Source: an uncultured Methylobacter sp. (GTDB taxonomy: Bacteria; Pseudomonadota; Gammaproteobacteria; Methylococcales; Methylomonadaceae). Taken from it: a stretch of 5,733 nt of DNA. Numbering within the stretch: the first letter of the stretch is position 1; every line of letters starts with the position of its first letter. The translations under genes were made by a program, and so were the position numbers. Of the stretch, positions 1 to 3,902 are shown one piece after another. The DNA lies in NCBI GenBank assembly GCA_903831545.1, contig CAIKYI010000711.1, positions 1 through 5,733 of the forward strand, written 5' to 3'. Below the pieces are notes generated by a model. That model was not told where the DNA came from. It did not search any database and was given only the letters and a program-made list of their open reading frames with translations.

Positions 1-442
1 CGCGAAGTTCACCGTAACCGGTGTGGAAATCGGCGCGCAACAACATGGGTAAGGGACTGAATAGCCATAAGGCTACACAACACGTTATCAAAAACGGCGC
101 CGGCCATAGTCTGGAGGAATAAGCGTTGACCTGGTTTGGCAAACGGTTGTGCTTACGTTTTTTGCTCAAACCCCTGGTTAACACTAAATTTGAAAATAAT
201 TTTCCAAGTTGCAAGTTTGACCCAGGCTGGGTTGAGTTATAGCGTTGTTTTACGCTGTCCAGTTCCTCCCACAATGAGCAAACCGCAGCAAAGGCCTGGC
301 GGTGTTGCGGGTTAGTGTTTAGCCAGAGGTTGAATTCGGCTTGTTCACTGGCGGTAATGTCATCGCTATCCAGTCTGACCCACCAGGCATTGGCAATGGC
401 TTTGATCTCGGCGGTATCGGTAGCGTCTGTAGTTGTTGTCAT
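1..442 (-). CDS. FecR-family anti-sigma/signal-transducing inner-membrane protein, N-terminal part (cut by window edge)
   Basis: The first 147 codons of a FecR-type regulator are visible; the rest lies off the left edge. Residues about 13-60 match the cytoplasmic DUF4880/FecR N-terminal domain (A-WWVRLDSDD, then FNLWLNTNPQHRQAFAAV and LWEEL), the part that binds the ECF sigma factor. A hydrophobic stretch at about 115-134 (FLITCCVALWLFSPLPML) is the single membrane helix. DFHTGYGELR at 138-147 is the start of the periplasmic FecR domain, which in known systems senses the signalling domain of a TonB-dependent receptor. The start is ATG at 442, with AGGA 9 nt upstream (452-455). It follows the FecI-like gene after 72 nt on the same strand, the usual sigma/anti-sigma order. 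A linker rich in basic residues (SKKRKHNR, 93-100) precedes the helix, as expected for the cytoplasmic side. The cognate ligand cannot be told; ferric citrate should not be assumed. Confidence 0.88.
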   Translation of the reverse strand, partial: MTTTTDATDTAEIKAIANAWWVRLDSDDITASEQAEFNLWLNTNPQHRQAFAAVCSLWEELDSVKQRYNSTQPGSNLQLGKLFSNLVLTRGLSKKRKHNRLPNQVNAYSSRLWPAPFLITCCVALWLFSPLPMLLRADFHTGYGELR

Positions 443-473
443 TTGTGTAAGTCCTGGATTTTAGCTTTAGCTA

Positions 474-499
474 TTATAAGACGCGCGACGCTATAAAAA
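474..499 (-). promoter_or_regulatory. 26-bp element shared with the PepSY gene upstream region, copy 1 (upstream of fecR-like gene)
   Basis: This segment matches 2646-2671 at 21 of 26 positions in the same orientation. On the minus strand both begin with a T-run and end in CGTCTTATAA. In this copy the end reads on into TATAAT (478-473), a perfect sigma-70 -10 hexamer, but there is no good -35. The CGTC core also resembles the -10 region of some ECF promoters. It lies 31 nt before the fecR-like ATG, in the 72-nt gap behind the sigma-factor gene. A promoter or operator is inferred, not shown. Confidence 0.4.
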
Positions 500-514
500 C
501 AGGAGTGGTTCGGT

Positions 515-1021
515 TTACAAATCATCAATTTGCTGCAATTTTTGCAAAGCGTTGCGCAAATGTTTTTCCACCATATTGCGGGATATGGCCAGATGCTCGG
601 CGATTTGGGAATGACTCATATTCTGGAACTTGCGAAGTTCAAATACCGTTTTGCATTTGGGTGGCAGTTGGTTGATAGCCTCGACCAGTCGATCCAGACG
701 CTGGCGTGCGTCAATGATTTGTTCAGGGTTAATAGTGTCCCCAGAGTTAACCTGTTGATTGATAAAATCGAAGTTGTCGACGTAGCGATTGCGAACCTTG
801 TGGCGGCGTTCATAGTCGGTTGCCAGATTGGCAGCGATACGGTGCATCAGGGCGCGGGGATTTTCTGCCTGTTGCCAAAGATTATCCTCCATCATGCGTT
901 GATAGGTTTCCTGAACAATATCGGCTGCTGTTTCGATACAGCCGCAGCGCTTGTACAACACACGGCGCAATTCCTGATCATGGGTTTTGATGAGTTGGGA
1001 AATGGTAGCAACATTATCCAT
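515..1021 (-). CDS. FecI-type ECF RNA polymerase sigma factor
   Basis: This 168-residue protein has the normal length and layout of an ECF (group IV) sigma factor. Region 2 spans about 11-76: LRRVLYKRCGC, then the -10-recognition and core-binding signature DIVQETYQRM (34-43) and NPRALMHRIAANLATDYERR (54-73). Region 4 spans about 112-165: LPPKCKTVFELRKFQNMSHS followed by a helix-turn-helix, IAEHLAISRNMVEKHLRNAL. The match to FecI-type sigmas is close, and the next gene on the strand encodes a FecR-like partner. In such systems FecR, activated by a ligand-loaded TonB receptor, frees or activates the sigma factor to transcribe the receptor operon. The ATG at 1021 fits the family's N-terminus, although I see no clear ribosome-binding site before it (ACATTTATATT), so translation may be weak. 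No Fur box is evident directly upstream. The exact regulon and ligand are unknown. Confidence 0.93.
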   Translation of the reverse strand: MDNVATISQLIKTHDQELRRVLYKRCGCIETAADIVQETYQRMMEDNLWQQAENPRALMHRIAANLATDYERRHKVRNRYVDNFDFINQQVNSGDTINPEQIIDARQRLDRLVEAINQLPPKCKTVFELRKFQNMSHSQIAEHLAISRNMVEKHLRNALQKLQQIDDL

Positions 1022-1049
1022 AATATAAATGTAGGCAGTTTGGCTTTTG

Positions 1050-1073
1050 TAAGCAATGTTATAAGCAATATTA
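1050..1073. repeat. 12-bp direct tandem repeat upstream of the sigma-factor gene
   Basis: Two adjacent 12-bp units, TAAGCAATGTTA (1050-1061) and TAAGCAATATTA (1062-1073), differ at one base. They lie 29-52 bp before the sigma-factor ATG, where a promoter would be expected. On the minus strand the junction forms CTTATAAC, which includes a -10-like TATAAC. A regulator or promoter role is inferred only. Confidence 0.55.
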
Positions 1074-1141
1074 ATGCCGACTCTGCTTAGGGTGCTACTG
1101 TTAGGGCTTGTAGCTACTTATCGAAGTTACTTAATTTAGAT

Positions 1142-1186
1142 AAAGTGTGTGATATGACACAGTGACTGTGTCATATCACACACTTT
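1142..1186 (-). terminator. 45-bp perfect palindrome, probable terminator behind the PepSY-protein gene
   Basis: Two 22-nt arms match perfectly around a single central base at 1164 (AAAGTGTGTGATATGACACA is the first part of the left arm). An outer pair, ACTTAA (1129-1134) and TTAAGT (1187-1192), could extend the stem with a 7-nt bulge. In the minus direction the stem is followed by TTTATCTAAATT, a poor T-tract. In the plus direction it is followed by five Ts, but no plus-strand gene precedes it. Ending the PepSY transcript, perhaps in both directions, is the simplest reading. A palindromic operator or a mobile-repeat remnant is an alternative. Confidence 0.5.
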
Positions 1187-1342
1187 TTAAGTCGAGTGGT
1201 GATTCCCAAGCCAATAGATGCGAGGATAAATGTCGGTTCAACGATAAAGTCGTTAATCCAAGGGACTCCAGATAGGGTGAGCAAACAGCTTTATTGTTTG
1301 CCCATCATTTACAGATAAAAACGGTGGCCAGTAAAACGTTGA

Positions 1343-2584
1343 CTACACTTGCAAAGCTCTTTTAAAAAGCTTTGCCCGTCGTTTTTGTAGCCAGCGAATC
1401 ACGCCCGTTACAAATAAGACAGGGCAAGCCAGACCCGATATAAACACCAAAATCCGTCCCGTCCAGCCGAATGCCCTGCCGCTGTGTAAAGGCCATTGCC
1501 ATTCGACAAAGGTTTGACCGAAGGTTGCGCGGGTGCCGGGATCGCTTACTTGCAAAACTTTGCCATTGTATTGATCGACTACAACTTGTCGTTCTGACCA
1601 AAACCGGCTGAGATTGGGTACCTCGCTGATACTGATTCGATAAACGTCGGTTGAAGCAGCGGGAGGGCTCAGCCAATCAACGCGGCCTTCAGGGTATGCC
1701 TTTTGAACAATCGTAAACGCCTGCTCCAAAGTTAGCGGCTGTTTTCCAGCAGACGGTGACGACTGGGGACTATCCATAAAGCCTTGAGTGCCGGGCGATA
1801 GCTGTTTGACCAGCACCATAAACTGATCGGGCAGATTCATGTAAACGCCGGAAAGCAGCACCACGAGCAGGATCGGAAAGGTATAAAAACCTGAGGTTTG
1901 ATGAGCGTCATGATTAAGACGTTCAACACTGGCGCCGCGCTTAATACTTAGCGCACGTTTCCAGTTACCGGTTAAAGGCCACCACACAATCAGGCCGGTC
2001 AATACTGAAAACAATAAAATGACACCCATAATGCCGACGATAATTCCGCCTGTTTCACCAGCGAGTAAGGCAAAATGTAGACGAAATACAAATGGAATAA
2101 AGGCGCAGGGAAACATATCCTCGGCTTTTTTAATTAGATGCTTGCCCAGAAGTTGTCCGGTGTAAGGATTAACATGTACTTGCCATTCGTCTTTTTCGTT
2201 CGCAACAGCGCCAGGTACGGTAAAGCCGAATTTAAATGAAGCTGTGGTATCCGAGGGGTAATCGACAAAGGTTAATTTTGCCTGTAGCGGCAGGGCTGAA
2301 ATAGCAACGGATTGAATTTCTGCAAGAGAGCGATAAGTAGACTCGCCTTGTGCCGAGGCTTGGACAATTCTTAAATTGGCATTGATAACATTATCAATCT
2401 CTTCATAAAAAACTAAAATACTGCCAGTAATGCCAAATACCGCCAGAAAAAATCCCAGCAGCAATCCCAGCCACAAATGTACATTCAGCCAAACTTTACG
2501 GCGTTTTTTTAGGCGCGACAGATAACCTTCGCTTCTGCCATTTAAGGCAACACCGATTGCTAAATCAGCTGTAAATCGTTTCAT
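1343..2584 (-). CDS. PepSY-associated transmembrane (PiuB-like) protein, probable iron-uptake accessory
   Basis: This 413-residue inner-membrane protein belongs to the PepSY-associated TM family (COG3182 type). Four membrane helices are visible: about 34-58 (HLWLGLLLGFFLAVFGITGS, leading into LVFYEEID), 178-202 (GIMGVILLFSVLTGLIVWWP), 233-251 (FYTFPILLVVLLSGVYM) and 374-397. Periplasmic PepSY-like strands sit between them: HVNPYTGQLLG at 137-147 and VVDQYNGKVLQ at 335-345. Family-typical histidines near the membrane are H36, H170 (RLHFALLAGE), H225 and H228 (RLNHDAHQ) and H367 (PLHSGRAFG); they are plausible heme or metal ligands. Homologues are often encoded beside TonB-dependent siderophore receptors, and some are proposed or shown to reduce ferric siderophores; that role is inferred here. 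The ATG at 2584 has AGGA 5 nt upstream. The gene stands alone, with 158 bp before it and a palindrome behind it. The FecI/FecR genes downstream on the same strand fit an iron context. Confidence 0.9.
   Translation of the reverse strand: MKRFTADLAIGVALNGRSEGYLSRLKKRRKVWLNVHLWLGLLLGFFLAVFGITGSILVFYEEIDNVINANLRIVQASAQGESTYRSLAEIQSVAISALPLQAKLTFVDYPSDTTASFKFGFTVPGAVANEKDEWQVHVNPYTGQLLGKHLIKKAEDMFPCAFIPFVFRLHFALLAGETGGIIVGIMGVILLFSVLTGLIVWWPLTGNWKRALSIKRGASVERLNHDAHQTSGFYTFPILLVVLLSGVYMNLPDQFMVLVKQLSPGTQGFMDSPQSSPSAGKQPLTLEQAFTIVQKAYPEGRVDWLSPPAASTDVYRISISEVPNLSRFWSERQVVVDQYNGKVLQVSDPGTRATFGQTFVEWQWPLHSGRAFGWTGRILVFISGLACPVLFVTGVIRWLQKRRAKLFKRALQV
1351..1375. repeat. Inverted repeat in the 3' end of the PepSY-protein gene
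   Basis: GCAAAGCT (1351-1358) and AGCTTTGC (1368-1375) are perfect 8-bp arms around a 9-nt spacer that is itself nearly self-complementary (TTT/AAA). It lies in the last codons of the gene, just before the stop. No T-run follows on the minus strand, so it is not a standard terminator. It could stabilise the 3' end of the mRNA, or simply reflect the Lys/Phe codons there. Confidence 0.4.
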
Positions 2585-2616
2585 GAGTTTCCTGTAAAGT
2601 AGATCAAGTCGCCAAA

Positions 2617-2629
2617 TGTTGTTACAACA
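2617..2629. promoter_or_regulatory. Small palindrome, possible operator before the PepSY-protein gene
   Basis: TGTTGT-T-ACAACA is a perfect 6-1-6 inverted repeat. It lies 32 bp before the PepSY-protein ATG and just downstream (minus strand) of the -10-like TATAAA at 2650-2645, a position suited to a repressor site. It does not match the Fur consensus. The regulator is unknown and chance is possible for so short a repeat. Confidence 0.3.
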
Positions 2630-2645
2630 ACGAACATGTATTACT

Positions 2646-2671
2646 TTATAAGACGTGTGAAGCGGTAAAAA
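2646..2671 (-). promoter_or_regulatory. 26-bp element shared with the fecR upstream region, copy 2 (upstream of the PepSY-protein gene)
   Basis: This is the counterpart of 474-499 (21 of 26 identical, same orientation). The five differences fall in the middle, while the T-run and the CGTCTTATAA end are conserved. The minus strand then continues AAGTAATAC, so TATAAA takes the place of the TATAAT seen in copy 1. It lies 61 nt before the PepSY-protein ATG, at a reasonable promoter distance. The shared element suggests the two genes answer to the same sigma factor or regulator, possibly the FecI-like sigma itself. This is inference. Confidence 0.4.
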
Positions 2672-2743
2672 ACCACACCCTTGATTTTGATTTATTCTAG
2701 GCGGCTGTCTTAGACCAGACCGGAAACAGTTGAATGTCGATGC

Positions 2744-3214
2744 TTATTGCTGCGTCAATTGATTCAGAACCTGAAGAACTTCTTCACAATGGCCTTTAAC
2801 TTTTACTTTGCGCCATTCATGGACCAGTAAACCTTCAGGATTAATCAAAAAAGTACTGCGCTCAATGCCTCGTACCTGTTTGCCGTACATGTTTTTCATT
2901 TTGATGACATCAAACAGCTCGCACAGTTTTTCATCCGCATCTGAAAGCAGATCGAACGGGAATTCCTGTTTGCATTTAAAGCCTTCATGAACCCGAACGG
3001 TATCACGGGAAACACCGACTATGACGGTATTAAGCGCGGTAAACTTGTCGATATTATCTCGAAACGCCTGACCTTCCTGGGTGCATCCCGGCGTGTTATC
3101 TTTGGGGTAAAAATAGACGAGCAGGTATTTTCCTTGGTAGTCACTAAGTTTTACCGATTTATCGCCGGTAGATAAAGCTTCAAAAGCGGGTAAGGGATTA
3201 TGGGTAGTTAGCAT
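2744..3214 (-). CDS. bcp: Thioredoxin-dependent thiol peroxidase (Bcp/PrxQ peroxiredoxin)
   Basis: This cytoplasmic peroxiredoxin reduces H2O2 and organic hydroperoxides using thioredoxin. From ATG at 3214 it has 156 residues, the family's usual length. The active-site stretch is FYPKDNTPGCT (35-45), with peroxidatic Cys44, Thr41 and Pro42; Arg119 in GIERSTF (116-122) is the conserved catalytic arginine. The resolving cysteine found five residues on in E. coli Bcp is absent (Gln49). Instead Cys81 (FKCKQEFPFDLLSD) sits where the Xylella-type PrxQ has its alpha-3 resolving cysteine, and FDVIKMKNMYGKQVRGIERS also resembles that group. The reading frame is open further up to a TTG at 3253, but that would overlap the upstream gene by 32 nt and add 13 atypical residues, so ATG 3214 is preferred. 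There is no strong ribosome-binding site. It starts 7 nt after the gcvR-like stop, so coupled translation in an operon is likely. Confidence 0.94.
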   Translation of the reverse strand: MLTTHNPLPAFEALSTGDKSVKLSDYQGKYLLVYFYPKDNTPGCTQEGQAFRDNIDKFTALNTVIVGVSRDTVRVHEGFKCKQEFPFDLLSDADEKLCELFDVIKMKNMYGKQVRGIERSTFLINPEGLLVHEWRKVKVKGHCEEVLQVLNQLTQQ

Positions 3215-3221
3215 GACAAAT

Positions 3222-3746
3222 TTATCGTTTAATGGGTTCAAGAATGGCATCAATATTTAATTGATCACAAAAATCCATGAATTCTTCCCGTAGTGACAAA
3301 AGATGGATGTCGGGTGGAATTAAAATCACAAATTTGGTTGAGAAAACAGAGGTTTGAATATAGGGTGCCTGATAACAGCTGCCAGTTATTTCCTCAATGT
3401 CGATGTCCCTGTCAAATAGAAAGGAAGTAATCGATTCGGTTATATTATCCCGATCCAGAGAGATGGTTTCCAGCGAATACGGAACGCACTCTTTGGGTTT
3501 GTCTTTTTGTTCGGGCCGCAAGGTATGGATTTTGATGTCCAGTCGGCGCTGAATGATATCCAGGGTACTCTCAAATTTGGCAATCTGATTCCAGTTTCCC
3601 GAAATAAGCAGGTATGCTGCAGTAGACTGTGCGAGACGTGAGCATCTTATTTCTAATATATTACATTTACAATCGCGAACAGCGGGTAATATTTCTGCAA
3701 TAAATTTAGTTTGATGGTTGCCTAAGGCGGTAATGGCTAGCTGCAT
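3222..3746 (-). CDS. gcvR: GcvR-like regulator with two ACT domains
   Basis: This 174-residue cytoplasmic protein is made of two ACT domains: about 1-75 (MQLAITALGNHQTKFIAEIL, then the family-typical CKCNILEIR and LLISGNWNQIAKFE) and about 88-172 (YSLETISLDRDNITESITSFLF, then the IDIEEI and FSTKFVILIPPDIHLLSLREEF segments). In E. coli, GcvR binds GcvA and represses the glycine-cleavage operon, and ACT domains typically sense amino acids. E. coli GcvR is about 190 residues, so this is slightly short. The arrangement gcvR then bcp matches that known in E. coli, which supports the family call. No GcvA or glycine-cleavage gene is in view, so the partner is unproven; in many non-enteric gammaproteobacteria the true function of this protein is not established. 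The ATG at 3746 has only a weak AAGAGA ahead of it. It is divergent from the large plus-strand gene across 156 bp. Confidence 0.82.
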   Translation of the reverse strand: MQLAITALGNHQTKFIAEILPAVRDCKCNILEIRCSRLAQSTAAYLLISGNWNQIAKFESTLDIIQRRLDIKIHTLRPEQKDKPKECVPYSLETISLDRDNITESITSFLFDRDIDIEEITGSCYQAPYIQTSVFSTKFVILIPPDIHLLSLREEFMDFCDQLNIDAILEPIKR

Positions 3747-3843
3747 GTTGTCTCTTAAAAAGTTTTTTCAAAATTTTACCATCAAATGACTGAAACTTTA
3801 TGAACATTAAGTTTATTTGGTACTAGAATGATAACAGATTGTT

Positions 3844-3873
3844 TTTACCGCCAGGCGCTGAATGCTATATGAT
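3844..3873 (+). promoter_or_regulatory. Putative sigma-70 promoter for the large acidic membrane protein
   Basis: TTTACC (3844-3849, four of six to TTGACA) and TATGAT (3868-3873, five of six to TATAAT) are 18 bp apart. An overlapping alternative is TG-C-TATATG (extended -10, from 3863). Transcription would start near 3880, giving a leader of about 23 nt before ATG 3903. No clear Shine-Dalgarno sequence lies in that leader (ACCAAAGCTCAAT precedes the ATG). Confidence 0.45.
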
Positions 3874-3879
3874 TATCAT
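3869..3879. promoter_or_regulatory. Fur-core-like palindrome over the -10 box
   Basis: ATGAT-T-ATCAT is a perfect 5-1-5 palindrome identical to the central 11 bases of the classical 19-bp Fur box (GATAATGATTATCATTATC). The outer four bases on each side do not match, so this is a partial site. It overlaps the predicted -10 hexamer of the plus-strand gene, where a repressor would act. A chance match in AT-rich DNA is possible. Confidence 0.3.
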
Positions 3880-3902
3880 ACAACTCATTACCAAAGCTCA
3901 AT

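Larger units (their letters stand above)
1022..1342. other. Intergenic region of 321 bp between the PepSY-protein gene and the FecI-type sigma gene
   Basis: I see no convincing coding sequence here on either strand. It holds a 12-bp tandem repeat near the sigma-factor start (1050-1073) and a 45-bp perfect palindrome (1142-1186). Two weak hairpins are also present: AACGA/TCGTT at 1240-1254, and GCAAACA/TGTTTGC at 1281-1301 with a 7-nt loop. Neither is followed by a T-run on the minus strand. The sigma-factor promoter should lie in its left half, but no hexamer pair is convincing. Confidence 0.7.

Noticed and set aside
530..1090. Open frame of 186 codons on the plus strand opposite the sigma-factor gene
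   Set aside because: It is fully antisense to a clear ECF sigma factor, has no recognisable domain, and its hydrophobic look comes from reading conserved codons backwards.
1281..1301. Hairpin GCAAACA/TGTTTGC as terminator of the PepSY-protein gene
   Set aside because: The stem is only 7 bp and no T-run follows on the minus strand; the palindrome at 1142-1186 is a far stronger candidate.
1362..1676. Minus-strand frame of 104 codons inside the PepSY-protein gene
   Set aside because: It is out of frame with the well-supported PepSY protein; its Arg/Ser-rich product shows no domain.
3215..3253. Longer start for the peroxiredoxin at TTG 3253
   Set aside because: It would overlap the gcvR-like gene by 32 nt and add 13 residues outside the family alignment; ATG 3214 gives the usual 156 residues.
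3747..3902. Glycine riboswitch or other structured RNA leader ahead of the gcvR-like gene
   Set aside because: The AT-rich 156-bp gap shows no paired aptamer-like helices or conserved riboswitch cores.
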